Source: Nemertoderma westbladi (taxonomy: Eukaryota; Xenacoelomorpha; Nemertodermatida; Nemertodermatidae). From it: DNA of 64,000 nucleotides. The translations under genes and the position numbers were made by a program. Numbering within the stretch: the stretch's first letter is position 1; each line of letters starts with the position of its first letter. The notes below the pieces were generated by a model. That model made no database searches. It was not told the origin of the DNA and saw nothing but the letters and a program-made list of their open reading frames with translations. Of the stretch, positions 21,623-33,348 are shown piece by piece. The stretch spans positions 1-64,000 of the forward strand of contig JAUCBJ010001762.1 of the NCBI GenBank assembly GCA_032718475.1. Direction: 5' to 3'.

Positions 21623-21692
21623 ATAATATCTGCATTCACCGCTCCAAAGAATAGTAATGGCGACATTGATAGCATATATTTGATATCTGAAG
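21623..21692 (+). CDS. Candidate host exon 1 (possible hemopexin-like repeat protein)
   Basis: 70 nt bounded by an acceptor (AATAATTTTCAG before 21623) and a donor (AG|GTAAAC after 21692). Only one of three frames is open; it encodes an 23-residue stretch ending SIYLISE and leaves one base for the next codon. The next candidate exon (23908) begins with exactly the two bases needed to keep frame. Joined, the protein has the aromatic/glycine spacing seen in hemopexin repeats (IYLI...VDKGF...DGFPKPV), but the match is by eye. The start of the gene is not seen. Confidence 0.45.
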
Positions 21693-23907
21693 GTAAACCT
21701 AACTAACTACATTATTTGCTTTCCTATTTTTTTATATTTTTAATATCTTATTATTCTATTATTCCATTATTCTATTAGTCTATTTTTAATAAATGCCACA
21801 AATTCCAATTGTACATTTTAACTCACCCAGCAGCTCATCGATATATGGGCTCGATCGAGCCCATATATACCCGATTGCTCCCCACTGTGGGGCGAGCCAC
21901 GAAGTGAGTGAGCCTTAGCGTAGTGGTACCATTAATCAACCTGTCGTTCTGTCGTTCTGTCGTTCTGTCGTTCTGTCGTTCTGTCGCGTTCAATTTTAAA
22001 CGTTAATAACTCGGCCAATCTTTGATGAAATCTATCCAAACTTGGTACACATGTTGTTTGGCAAAAGTTTAGAAATTTTCCAAGTAGAATTTCCGTGTGG
22101 CCTTCGAGAAGCTAAGATAATAGCAGTTAATTAGTTAATTAAGTTGATTACGGTAAAAACACCATTCTCAACCTGCCTTTTAAAGGAAATTAATTGTTTT
22201 ACAGTATAAGATTTAAATAATTATAATTAAAAATTATACAGATGTAATCCACATACGCCATTCTATTATAGTTTATAATTAGTTCAAGTGATTTGCTTTA
22301 ATAATTGTGTCTTTAATTGATCTAAAGTAATTAAAACGGCAAAAAAAATACTGATCATTTATTGGTTAACATCCAAGTTGGCTCGGTGCTGGTACATAGG
22401 ATAGGAAGGATGTTTGGTGTGTGTAGAACAGCCAGTGCTCTTCAATGGGAATGCGAATGTAAGTAACCACATGTGTACAGGCCGGTAGACAGATTGGCCA
22501 TAGCTAGCTAACGAGATGGAAATCTGAATTCCCTACTATTCAGTCTATTATTGTGTTATTGTGTGTTAGACAGATCTCATTTAATAAATGTCAGTCAATA
22601 ACATTTTACCACTGCAGAAGGCTTATTTATATCCATACTTGTTTTTTCCTCATAAATATTGGTCTTATTATTTTTTGATGGGATTTCTTTGTAGTTGAAT
22701 TGTCTAAGTTTTTACACTGAGGCATTAACAGAGGGTACTGGTATTAAATTAATTATTTGAATATCATTACTGCATCGACTGCATTTAGTACTGCGTTCTG
22801 CATTGATTATATTCCTATAAACCATTCCTGGTTTCGCATATTGCACGTATCCATAGTTATAAAGATTGCCAGTCTGCGTTTAGGAAATATATTTAAATAC
22901 AAAACAGGACGAGCGCAACGACGCTTATAATAATTAAGACGAGTACGGCGTTGATTATATTCCTATACACCACCTGGCTTTGCATATTGAACGTGCGATT
23001 GGAAATAAGTTCGTTCTACCCTTCCGTGGGTGGTAGATGTCGCGGTTATGTATTGGTGGTTGGGAAGGGTGGGGGGGGGGGGGGGGGGGTGGAGAGATTA
23101 AAAGGGGTGAACACATACTGTCCCCCTTTCTTGGATTGATTGGTGGTGTGGGTAAATTTCTCAAAACCTGATTTTGTGATACAGTCGCTCAATTTTAATT
23201 TGTATCTCATAACTGGGCCTCGTGCTGCGCGAAGGCCCCACGAACGTGTAGTTGTTACACTGTATGTCGTAGTTGGATTTATAACAGACTGCAGTGTAAA
23301 ACTTACAACAGGTGTTGAACTAATCGGAAATTGTTGGATGAAATGGTGGCTACTGTCTGAAATATAGACCCTAGGTTTTGAATTAGCATCTATTTGTTCA
23401 TTCTGTATTGAGTCAACATTAATAGATCTCAATTCCTTATCAACAATTATACTGTTGGATTCAACATAGTCTCTGACTGAGACATAATATCAACAACAAA
23501 CAACATATAGGGAATAATATCAACAACAAACAACATATAGGGAGTCTAGTTTATCTGTAACACATGTTTCTTTATACTTTATTCAAGGAATGAATCGCCT
23601 CCGATTTGCTGCACATTTTCGACCATTTCACTCTGTTCAGTTTGTGAATGAAGGTCGAATGTTTGAATTGGCACCTAAATCTTTTCTGTGATGGGATAAC
23701 TCTTTCATTATCTCAACATAAACTGCACATTGAGTTTGATAATCCTCAGTAAATTGTGATTTTTCTTGCAAGACGTTGACGGTGACGCATGAATGAATAT
23801 CATTGATCTCTTATTGCCGCTGACTTACTCATGGTGGTGGCCTAACTGTTGTAGGAAAGATAATTAAATTAGTTTTGATAATGCAAAAATATATGTTAAT
23901 TTTTCAG
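21693..23907 (+). other. Probable intron with palindrome and microsatellite
   Basis: Non-coding. It contains a perfect 28-bp palindrome (21841-21868, centred on TCGATCGA), a five-copy GTCGTTCT microsatellite (~21943-21982), a 19-nt G run (23071-23089) and a duplicated AATATCAACAACAAACAAC block (~23487-23540). Short frames around 23046-23432 are interrupted by the G run and have no recognisable domain. Confidence 0.45.
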
Positions 23908-24059
23908 ACAACAGGGTGTTGAAAGTCGACAAAGGTTTTAATAGGATATTTGATGGTTTTCCAAAACCAGTCTTAGATGTATTTACACCACGCTTGAAAT
24001 ATCATTCGATTATTGATGGGTATTATAATCCTATGGATGATAGAGTTTACATTATTACG
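23908..24059 (+). CDS. Candidate host exon 2 (possible hemopexin-like repeat protein)
   Basis: 152 nt between an acceptor (TTAATTTTTCAG) and a donor (ACG|GTTAGT). Entered in phase 1 it is open throughout and ends in phase 0. The encoded stretch includes KVDKGFNRIFDGFPKPVLD and IIDGYYNPMDDRVYIIT. The G-[YF]-P-[KR]-P and ID-x6-8-DRVYII patterns resemble the blade of a hemopexin repeat. Phase agrees with both neighbours (21623 and 26980). What else it could be: any beta-propeller-like extracellular domain. Confidence 0.5.
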
Positions 24060-25284
24060 GTTAGTCATCAAACAAAATTATTTATAATAATATAAATCCT
24101 CTATTATATCTTCTTTATATCGATTATGTTAAGGATGGCACTGAGATATACTCCTAACAACAATATTATGCAATGGTGTAAATGGAATTAAGAAATAAAT
24201 ATTAACAATCTCATTTTGCTAATGCGTGCGTCTAATCTACCTACACCTCAAAAAAATAAATTAGATATTTTTATTTATTATTATATATCGTTTCTTGACG
24301 ATTTTTGGCACAGAATTAAATCAATTAGCGATAATGAAATTAAATATCAACAAAACAAATGAAACAAAAAAACATGCAGCAATGGTATAAATCGTAAACG
24401 AAATTGCTAAAAAGCACAAATTTCCATCTAAGCACTAAATTTCCGGTTAAAACACTGCAACACATCGAAAATATAATTTTTGCATAGGACAAATAAATAC
24501 CTCCTACATAGAAAAATTCACATGGACGCACGTATCTCTCAATTGCTGGGAAATGTTGTTTTCCAGGAGTAGGCCTACGTGAGCATCATTTTGCACAGGT
24601 CCCTACGGACAATAACATGTGCGATTTTCCTGTGGCACTCTTGACCCCGGCCCAGTTTTGACTTTCAAACGAATCAGGTATTTACTGGACAACAGCACCC
24701 ATGAATTGGATGTGGTTCTAGTACATAATTAGTACCAATGTCCATATGTATAAAACCTTGTGGCAGTTCCCATATTATATATATATATATTATATATGTT
24801 TTATTGTAGAACATATAATATATACATACAGGTTCTCATATACAGATTCTCTGTCCATTTGTTTCCATTTATAACAAAAAATAGGTTTATTTTCAGATTT
24901 ATTATTTCCATTCATGATTTAGTGCAGAAACTAATTAAAGCACCCCACATATTTTTAACATTACTCAGCATGTTCGCGTTATTTTAATTTTGTACCGGGT
25001 AACCACCAAATTTATAAATTAAACTCAAATGAAAATTTCAAATATACCCGGGCAAAGTGGGAAAAAAACTAGAAATTCTGAAATCCAAAATTACTCGAAT
25101 ATGGGCTGTTTTTTTTAGAAAGGCTGACTCCAAAATTGTCGGCTTTTCAAAGTAAAAATGGGACCTTGAAGCTCAAGGAATCAAGTACTTGTCTTCAGGT
25201 AGAGTTCCTGACAGCCTAGCCTAGGCCTAGCCTAGTGCAAAGGGACAACTTATTCCCCAGTGGGGTCTTTACTGTGATCAGTAC
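24060..25284 (+). other. Probable intron, no gene
   Basis: AT-rich non-coding DNA including a TATATA-rich block (24775-24835). Nothing further is recognised. Confidence 0.45.
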
Positions 25285-25830
25285 GAGCCTGAAAAGGACT
25301 TGAAACCAAACAGAGTGGACGCCACACAGTGGGAATGGGATCGAACTTTGGACTGCCTGAACGGTGCGCTAGTTCGCTGTGTGAAGTACGAGCCTGAAAA
25401 GGACTCGGAAACAATCGGCATAGCGATCTGCAAAGGTCTGACTTTGAAAGAGCGAGGTTTGTGTTCTACGAAGTTATTATGAGCCTGAAAAGGACTCGGA
25501 ACGCAAAGGAAGTCGCATTCCTCCGCTCGAACTGACGTTACACAGCCGACAGAGGGTTTATGTTCTACGAAGTTTTTACGTGCCTGGAAAGGACTCGGAA
25601 CGCAACGGAAAACCGTATTACCTCATTTGACCAACAGACGGAGTGGTTTGTTGTCTACGAAGCTATTACCAGCCTGAAAAGAACTCGGAATGTAACGGAA
25701 ACCGTCTATCCTCACCCGACACCGACTGACAGAACGGACTGCAGTCATGGAGCTATTAAGACCCTGAAAAGGACTCGGACCGTGATGGAAAGCTGCAGTC
25801 CCTCGCCAGACATGACAGACACCGACCAGA
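25285..25830. repeat. Degenerate tandem repeat, six ~90-105 bp units
   Basis: The block GAGCCTGAAAAGGACTCGGA or a close variant starts near 25285, 25390, 25481, 25580, 25670 and 25760. It is usually preceded by a TCTACGAAG[T/C]TATTA block. The spacing is 105, 91, 99, 90 and 90 bp. Short open frames run through it, but the units are read in different frames, so it is better treated as non-coding repeat DNA. Confidence 0.75.
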
Positions 25831-26979
25831 CACGGGTATCAAACGTAGTTGGGGTGGTTAAAATCATATAAAGTAAGTTGGTCATCATATAAAGTAAGTC
25901 TGTCGTCTTATAAAGTAAAATACTAAGTAAATTGTTTTGTACTGTAGGTTTATTATTATTATCTGTGTTTATTCAATTATTTGGTGTATGGGAGCCCAAA
26001 AATATTTCGAATCAGTTCTTTTCTAAGGAATCTGTTATCAGCGAATAAATTAACATTCAACCTAACTACTCTTTTTTCACGGCCTGCATGGCAAATCACA
26101 AGTTTCCCTTAACACCAATATTTCCGGTGAATAGTTTTTCGGAATCTAGCGCAACCCCCGGGAAGTTAAATCGGCGTCACTTCCCTGAATTGGAACCAAC
26201 GGCAACACAGCATGTAGGTAGATGGATACTGTGTCGCTCATTCTTAACATCAAAACACTAATAATTATCTCTGCCAACTGCTAATATATTTACAATAGGA
26301 AAATACACGTAGTCTAACACCAACAGTTGTTACTAAAATAGCAGACTTCAAAAAATCTTTAAAATAATGTAATTCCAGATGGTGTAATGGTGCAAATTTT
26401 CGATGATGGATAACAGATCCCTGGTGAAGAATATCTGGTTTTAGTAGTAGCATGGGGTTCTCTATATATGTATTATTTTCATTTTGAATTGAAATTTAGC
26501 GCACAGTTGGACCAATCCATTTCATTCATTGCTGAGAAGAAGTGACGTCTGTAATCGTTTATATGGTGTATTATATAGGTTTATATGGTGTAGTGCTTGA
26601 TAGTATTAGACTAATAGAGGATAAGTGTTGATTAAATTGTACAATAGTTTGGTCAGTAATTATTGTTTAGTAGGATACATTAGTGTTATACACAGATTCT
26701 ATTTAATATATACACCATAAAAATATAAATAATATTAAAAAATAAAAATTCTGGCTCACCCACTAACGAGGAGGGCAGTGAAACTTTCTCTGGGAATGAA
26801 TGTAAGAGAAAAATCTATTTTTTATATTTCATGCAATCTTTTTAAAATTTGTAGAACAATTTGGGGGGAGGCGTTCCAGGTACCTGAACCAAGACAGACA
26901 TTATATTCTAGGACATGGTGTAAATATAACATATATTTATGTGATGTGGTTTATTATTGAGTTTTGTTTGCATTTACAG

Positions 26980-27160
26980 AGAGGAGATGAATATAATGGA
27001 GCAGCACAATATAGCAAATACAGACAAGATACATTTCAACTTTCTCTTGAAAACAGCGGCTCATTTGAATTAATAGTTAATGCAGCGATTCCTATAAATT
27101 CCGAGTCAACTACATTCGCATTGAATGGTTCTACAAGCACTGTTATGATTTCTTACTTTG
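26980..27160 (+). CDS. Candidate host exon 3 (copy A)
   Basis: Acceptor TTTGCATTTACAG precedes 26980. Donors are TTTG|GTAGGT (after 27160) or GTAG|GTAATA (after 27164). In phase 0, continuing exon 2, it encodes RGDEYNGAAQYSKYRQ... and then a Ser/Asn-rich, beta-strand-like stretch ending STVMISYFG. Joined to exon 2 it reads VYIIT-RGDEYN, which fits the iYfikGdkY core of hemopexin repeats. It is duplicated at 40867-41047 with one visible amino-acid change (M to V). Later exons are not identified. Confidence 0.5.
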
Positions 27161-27185
27161 GTAGGTAATATTAGTCCTATCCATA

Positions 27186-27310
27186 CACTACTACTACAAC
27201 TATCGGCATACTGCATTGCAACTGCATTATATATATTACAAATATATTAAGACTAATGTGCCGGCTTGTCGACAAAATTACGCCGCCACAACTCCCTATC
27301 ACCCATTAGG
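27186..27310 (-). pseudogene. Degenerate 3' tail of a LINE2-family element (copy A)
   Basis: The reverse complement matches the LINE2 3' end: a (TAG)n tail, CATGCCGAT-like sequence, then GCCGGCTTGTC and CCCTATCACCCA. A small AT-rich insertion interrupts it. It is too short and diverged to code for anything. Confidence 0.65.
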
Positions 27311-27482
27311 CTCATTCCCTGCAAATGTCAAACTAATAATTGAATCGAGAGTACACGTTTATTACAAAAACATTTTGGTTTTCGTGGTAAAATTAGTTAA
27401 TTATTTATTTAGTAACAGCACAATTTTTTAAAATTAATAATATTCTAGTGATTTAATTAATAAAACAATAATGAGTTAAAAA

Positions 27483-29076
27483 TCATGTAGGTTGATGTTC
27501 ATAGTTCATTAAAAACAGGGCAGCCTTCAGCTTCGACAATCCACGAGGAAATGACGTGCAATTATTGTAATGGGTGGCTTCTGTTGCTTGGCAACTGCAT
27601 AAACAGCAAATGCATGAATCGATAGGTGACCAGCAGTTCGGTGTGGAACATAGCTTATGGTGGCAACCGTTTGACACTAGCTGTGCCATTGATCGCCGCC
27701 GATAGCCTGTTAAACCTGCTAAGTTAGTGTCAGAGCTCGAAGCGTTGTCAATTGATTCTAGAATAGGGGTGGACCGGGCATATTTCGGGATTCCGCACCA
27801 CATTTTCCAGTAAAAGGCACGTACTTTGCGTATATGTTCCAAAGAGTTAATATTATCTTTTGTGGTGAATATATCACAACCATATGTTACTGTCGGAAGG
27901 ACAATAGCTATGTATAATCTCCTAGCGGTTTCCATGTTAGTCATTGGTAGGTTGATTCGGTGGTGGTGGTTTGGTGGCGATTCGAGCACAACATGCTATA
28001 CCTTTCTTATATAGGTGTGTGTAGTGTTTGCTGGCGCCGTTCTTTGTGGATAGTACCACTCCTAGATATTCGAAACTATCACAAAATTCTATACTTTGTC
28101 CCATATATGTCAATATATCTGATCTTGCCGGGTGTCCACCTCTATCTGAATTTTACGGATTTTGTTTTCGACAAATTGACTGTCAGATTGTTTACCCTGC
28201 AGTATTCAGCAAGTTTATCCAGTGATTCTTGTACATCAGCTATTGTTTGTCCAGCGATTACAAGGTCATCCGCATACATCCATATAGATCGTGTACAAAT
28301 AGTGCAAATAATAAAGGTGAGAGTTTGTCGCCTTGAACTACCCCGATTGTTTGCGCAATCGGATCTAATACGTAATTGCCGATGCAGATACATACAAAAT
28401 TAATTGCTAGGATGGACCATAGTACTTCTATAAACTTTTTGCTTACACTGCAGGATGAAAGCTTGGTGCATAGTAGCTCCCTGTTCACAGAATCGAAGGC
28501 CTTAGTGAAATCGATGAAAACACAAAATAAGTGGCCTCCTGGCAATGAAATGGAGGATGAAATTCGATTGAATAACTGATGGACCGCCATGAGAGTTGAC
28601 CTGCCCCGTCTGAATCCATACTGTTCGCCTGGGAAAGCACCCACAGATTCAGCCCATTTATACATTTTATTTGCTAGGATCGACGTATATGTTTTCAAGA
28701 CACACGATAATTGCCAGGCTCCGATTTCGTTCCTTTACCTTTGAATAAGGGCCAATAAGTAGGCGGTCAGCCACATCGCTGGAAGTTTGGCCAGGCTAAA
28801 ACAGAGTTGAAATAATACCAGCAGATATGGCAGGATAATACCAATCCCATGTTTCATTGATTCATTTGATATCCCATCAGGTCCAGTGGCTTTCCCCGAT
28901 TTCTGATTGGATACGGCCTCTGTAATCTCGGCTCCGTCTATTGGTTTATCAAGGATAATATTGGGCTGTTCAGGCACTGTGGGTAGATTGGGTTTGTTAG
29001 CCGCTGAGAGCAGCGAAGTAAAATGTGTAGTCCATGCCGCCCTTGTTACCTGTTGAGACAACGGCTTTGGTGTCAC
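27483..29076 (-). pseudogene. LINE1-A reverse transcriptase, fragmented
   Basis: The frame begins ahead of the RT, with an S-G-K-A-T-G-P-D-G-I type motif, at 28735-29076. It continues at 28258-28698 (EQYGFRRGRSTL, FIDFTKAFDSVNRE) and 28142-28393 (MYADDLVIAG, the RT catalytic box), and ends at 27483-27989 with the C-terminal region. The breaks between pieces are frameshifts and small deletions. It would copy LINE RNA if intact but cannot do so here. Confidence 0.85.
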
Positions 29077-29087
29077 TTTCGATTTAA

Positions 29088-29958
29088 CCCTATTCCACCT
29101 GGGGTTGGGCAGAATCTGCCCAACACTTTATAATTTTAGAAATTCATCATGATGATTTTTATGTATTATTATGAAATTCATGGACTTTTCCTAGAATTTA
29201 ATTGGCTTTCTGATGGTAACAAAATATTTTTTTCATCATTTATACTTTTTGTGCTATGGTGTGTTTTTCATATCATAGTCACATTTTTTATTATAATATC
29301 TTTATTAGCCTAACTGGTAGAAAAGATAATCCCTGGTTGGATAGTTCCCCTGGTCAACAAGCTAGAATACAACCAATTACGGTCCAAGACATTCACTTGG
29401 CTGGGTTGTAAAGTTAAATTCAAACACGAGATTGTCTACTGCTTGGATTAGTACACATCAATTACATTATTTTTTAATAACAAAATACTAAACTAACAGA
29501 TAAGCAAGCAATAAGTCTACTAGGATAAAACAACAACCACCATTGAAACCAGTATATTCAACCACCATTGAAACCAGTATATTCCTAATGTAATACAGCA
29601 GACATAAACAGAGGTGAATAAATCTATTCAATAACAGCACCCCTGCAAGCAAAATTTTCACTTGGGATGTCTGGCAGAGTTAGGCAGACAGTGGTGTTGG
29701 GAGGAGTATGTATAGTATTATCTCATCTTTTTACTATAATGGGTTATCTTCATGATAATTAATTTTTATGGATATATTATTTAAAATTATGAATATATAA
29801 AACTCAGAACAGATGCATTATATATTTTTCTATAAACCTGCGAAAATTTGGAAAGTTTTGATAAAATTATCATTACTTTTAGTGTATAATAAACTGTTGG
29901 GCATATTATGCCCAACCCCAGGTGGAATCTCGGACAAAAGAGCCCAGGTGGAATAGGG
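29088..29958. mobile_element. piggyBac-like MITE (871 bp) inserted in LINE1-A
   Basis: TTAA flanks both ends (29084-29087, 29959-29962). The termini share CCCTATTCCACCTGGG as an inverted repeat. Subterminal palindromes GTTGGGCA...TGCCCAAC lie at 29104-29124 and 29896-29916. The homologous LINE1-B (42988-42991) has a single TTAA and no insert, giving a precise empty site. There is no transposase ORF, so it was mobilised in trans. Confidence 0.93.
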
Positions 29959-29962
29959 TTAA

Positions 29963-31065
29963 GGATTTTCCAGAATGACACTTTATCCGATTCTCATTCT
30001 TCTATTATTTTGAGTTCTTCCTTGGCTTCATAACATTTCTTCATACTTATTAGCAAGTTCTTGTAATTTCGGCGTTGTTGTGTGTATTTATTGCGGTTTT
30101 CTGTCGACGGTGTTTCTCGCATTCTGTTGAAACTTTCTGTTACTTCTCTTTTTGCAGTCTGGCAGTCGTTATCAAACCAGCGCTTTGTCCGTCTCTCTTT
30201 GCGTGGTTTTGCAGAACCATGTAATGCGTTTGCTATATAATCCCACGATGTATCAACCCCTTGCCTTAAAGCATCCTCAAAGTCGCCACTTTTCAACAGT
30301 TTGTTGAGTTTATCAACATCAATCTTCCGAATTGTAGGCATTCGTTGTTGTCTGGATTCAAAACCGTCGCACACTACATTTACAACTATGGCCTGGTGCT
30401 TTGTATTTGTGGTTGGCTTAACAGTAATCTCCACGCGGTTCAATATAGAGTCGTCTACAAATACTAAGTTGATTGTGCTCTGTCCGTTCCATGAGTAATA
30501 TGTTGGAATGTCTGATCATTAATACAGTGTAAATCTGCTGCTGATAAACCACAGCACAATAAATCACCTCGATCGTCTGTGTCATCATCTATTCTACAGT
30601 TGAAATCACCCGTATAATAACGTTCCCTGTTTTGTTTCTGATGCTGTTAATTATTGGGATGAGCTCACATAGAATATCTTCAACGTTTATCCCGGGGGCG
30701 AAGTAACACGATATTACTACAAAGTCCCCAACAGATACAGCGATTACTGACTTAGTGGACACTATGACCTTTTGAAGTACATTGAGTTTCGCATTTATTC
30801 CAACTGTAATGCTGCCAACTGGACGTCCTCTGGCAGGTTTAGCGCACGGAATATTAAATGATTTGTATCCCGGAATAATCAGGTCAAGTTCCATTGTTTC
30901 AGTGAGCAGTAGAACATCGGTGTCACTGAGGGTGTTGTCCATAGTCGTATCCATTGTCGATTGGAAACCTTCCACATTCCACACAACAAAGCTGATAGAT
31001 TTACTAGGTACATTTGAGTCACAGGGAAGGTTCTCTGAGAACGGGAGGGCTGTGAGTAATACAAC
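29963..31065 (-). pseudogene. LINE1-A APE endonuclease and EN-RT linker, frameshifted
   Basis: The N-terminal half (31065 down to ~30600) has VWNVEGF, LLLTET and the beta-strand block of APE endonucleases. At ~30600 the frame shifts; the catalytic GDFN box (GDFNCRIDDD) is read in the neighbouring frame just below. The piece at 29994-30443 carries the TKHQAIVV strand (usual SDH position) and a basic helical linker leading to the RT. The endonuclease nicks target DNA for LINE integration; this copy cannot make it. Confidence 0.8.
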
Positions 31066-31250
31066 GTTTTCTGCTACATTATATCTACTGCATAGGGATT
31101 GATGCTTGAGTAAACTGGTGTTATATCTGTATGGTTTCCCACATCCAATGCATATAGTTTTTCCTGGGATCGACCGGGTGTTGGATTTTGTTGTGCTAGT
31201 TTTTACAGTTGATAAGTTCGAGGGTTCTCTTGTATCTTTGAGTCAGGTCG

Positions 31251-31682
31251 TTATTCCAGTTGTTCGGTTGGCTCGCGGTAAAGTCCATGCGATTCCCGCT
31301 CTTCATTCGAGAGGTGATAGTTTCGCATTACGCAATTTTCTTCCCAGTTTGCAGGATCCATTGGATTTGCGCGGTCATCTTGAGTGCATGTAATATGGAA
31401 CGAGTTTGACACCTCGTCGTCGGACTCGGAATGCCTGTGCAGGGGTTGTGGCGTCACAAGCACATCCGTGAACGGTATACCTTCATCTCTTAAGTACTGT
31501 TTGACGTTGTCGGCAGTTACGTTTTGATTAAACCTACCCACATAAATGTGGGCTAACTGCTGTGTCCTGACACGTTGGTCGACCCGGCGTGGCGCCACAG
31601 TAAGACTAGTGGCAGTCTTTGTGCCGCGACTTGCAGGTTGCCGTGGGTGTTGATAACGGTTGTTCTCGGATACATGTTGCAT
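31251..31682 (-). pseudogene. LINE1-A ORF1, RRM-like
   Basis: Contains IYVGRFNQNVTADNVKQYL, the first half of the RRM-like domain found in many LINE ORF1 proteins, then SNSFHITC...WEENCVMRNY matching the second half. An upstream in-frame stop (TAA near 31704-31706) replaces a sense codon present in copy B. The start used here is therefore the first Met after that stop. Confidence 0.7.
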
Positions 31683-31802
31683 GTAGTCAGCCGGCTGGGT
31701 TCCTTAACGTAGAACTGTTGACGGCCGATTCCCTACCGGGGTTTGGCACTCTGTGTGTCCATGTGACATGTGACATGTGTCCATGGGTCCATGTGACACT
31801 GT

Positions 31803-32094
31803 ATTAAAGAAGAGCAAAGTAACTTGCGGGAGTCGGTGTTTAAACTATTTTTATTTCTCTATAGAAACCTAAGCCTACTGTTAACTTTCGAGAAAATGTT
31901 TTTCACTGTACTTTCTCCTGATAAGCAGGTATCCAATGTGGCGCCTAAATATTTAACTTCCTTTTTATTTTCAATCTTATGTCCATTACTAGTGACTTCA
32001 AACTTAGTTACCTTCTTTAACTTTCTTTTGGAACCAAACAAAATACTTCCAGTCTTACCATAGTGAATGGATAGCTTATTATCAACCAACCACT
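31803..32094 (-). pseudogene. LINE3 reverse transcriptase C-terminal fragment (copy A)
   Basis: The minus-strand frame YKWLVDNKLSIHYGKT...VKYLGATLDTCLSGES...RLRFLYRE is the region just after the RT catalytic box of jockey/CR1-type LINEs. It is cut exactly where the LTR begins (32095), which suggests the LTR element inserted into this LINE. The same fragment is at 46332-46623. Confidence 0.8.
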
Positions 32095-32757
32095 TGTAAG
32101 CAGATTCAATTCCGCCTCATTACCCACCAGAAAATGGGATAGTGGCATTTTCAGCAATATGTTGGAGATACGAGATTAGCAATATTAATCTCATATCACA
32201 ACCAACATTTGGGGGGGGGGGGGGGGGGCAACACAAGCCCCAAAGCCACACACAAAGGAAGGTTAGAGGTCAAACCACCTCGGAGGGGACACAGCTAGTA
32301 GAGGCTAGCAGCAGAGGGGAAACACTCCCAGAGAGTGCAAGGGTGACAAGTAGCATATTAGCCAATAAGGGGGAGGAAAGCACATGATAGGGCACAGGAG
32401 ATCATCCATTAGGTAACAGGCCACAGTAGAGTAGGAGGTGTAGCAATATTGGTATATCAATCATATATTGTGTCCGATTTGGATTGCTAAGTCAGTTAGT
32501 TAGCTACTCAGTTTTAGTGCAGACCGGTAACAATTGTTCACCATTATCGGCTGTCATCATATACTATTACCGGTATCGATCATATACTATTATCTCTGTC
32601 ATATATTATTGTGCTATTATATATTATAACATCAAGAAACAACATCAAACTCTGATCGCTTTTCTCCAACGGCCTCGGCCAAGCTATCAGTACAATCTCA
32701 AAGCCTACGGTGACGCGTATAACAATCTACCCGGTCAGAATCTCTGATCCCGTCACA
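32095..32757 (+). repeat. BEL/Pao LTR (LTR-A), probable 5' LTR
   Basis: TGTAAGC...CCGTCACA, 663 bp. It shares its ends with LTR-1 but contains an 18-nt G run (32211-32228) and the hairpin GATACGAGATTA/TAATCTCATATC (32167-32197). It is followed by GC-rich leader and gag rather than a target duplication, so it is read as a 5' LTR. No primer-binding site is evident. Confidence 0.8.
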
Positions 32758-33348
32758 GTGAACAATTTGCCGAGCGAACAATTTACAACTGCCAATAAAC
32801 TGTGACAGCCAGAGTTAGCGGAGAAAATATGAGCCAAGGAGAGCCCTGATTATCTGAGGGAGAGAGGACGTCGCCGCGGACCCCGGACGATACCAACTGA
32901 ACGATCCGTAAGGCCGCGACGCGACGCAACGGTATCGACCTGCGATGCCGGATTCGCCGACGAGGGACGATCCGGTAGCCCAAGCGGAGGGCGGCCGTCA
33001 ACCACGAGGGAGGGACGAGTCGACACACGACGGCGGTCGGAGTACCGAAGTCGCCGGCCAGCCACAGGCCGAGGGCGACGGACAGCCCACCGGAACGGCG
33101 ATGGTGGGGCCGCCAGTACGACGCCGAACCAGGAGAGGTGGAGGAGTCGGTGAGCCTATAACGCCACGAAGAAACTACTGAAGGAGGCCAGATGGGGAGG
33201 AAGGGTAGACCAGCCTAAGTTACACCAAAGGCTAGGTGAGTCTAACAAACATTTCCGGTATTTAGTCCACTTTGGACAGGGAGAACTGGCGAGTGAGAGA
33301 GCGAGGGGGGTCGCCACCGAACTGTTCGAACTGTGGCGATCTGGGGTT
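32758..33348 (+). other. GC-rich 5' leader
   Basis: The base composition rises sharply to GC-rich relative to the surroundings. An open frame (32945-33181) rich in Arg/Gly/Pro may be leader or a degenerate Gag N-terminus. No domain is recognised. Confidence 0.4.

Larger units (their letters stand above)
27483..31802 (-). mobile_element. LINE1 copy A: APE-type non-LTR retrotransposon, broken
   Basis: From 5' (31802) to 3' (27483) on the minus strand: ORF1 with an RRM-like domain, APE endonuclease and reverse transcriptase. Frameshifts, stops, a ~30-bp deletion near 28290, a small insertion near 27955 and the MITE at 29088-29958 inactivate it. It is nearly identical to 41370-46331 apart from those changes. 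The clade is not assigned. Confidence 0.85.

Noticed and set aside
22951-23432. Pro/Gly-rich ORFs around the G run
   Set aside because: They depend on the homopolymer for length and show no domain.
25300-25871. Two ORFs across the 90-bp repeats
   Set aside because: Repeat units are read in different frames and there is no domain; treated as tandem repeat.
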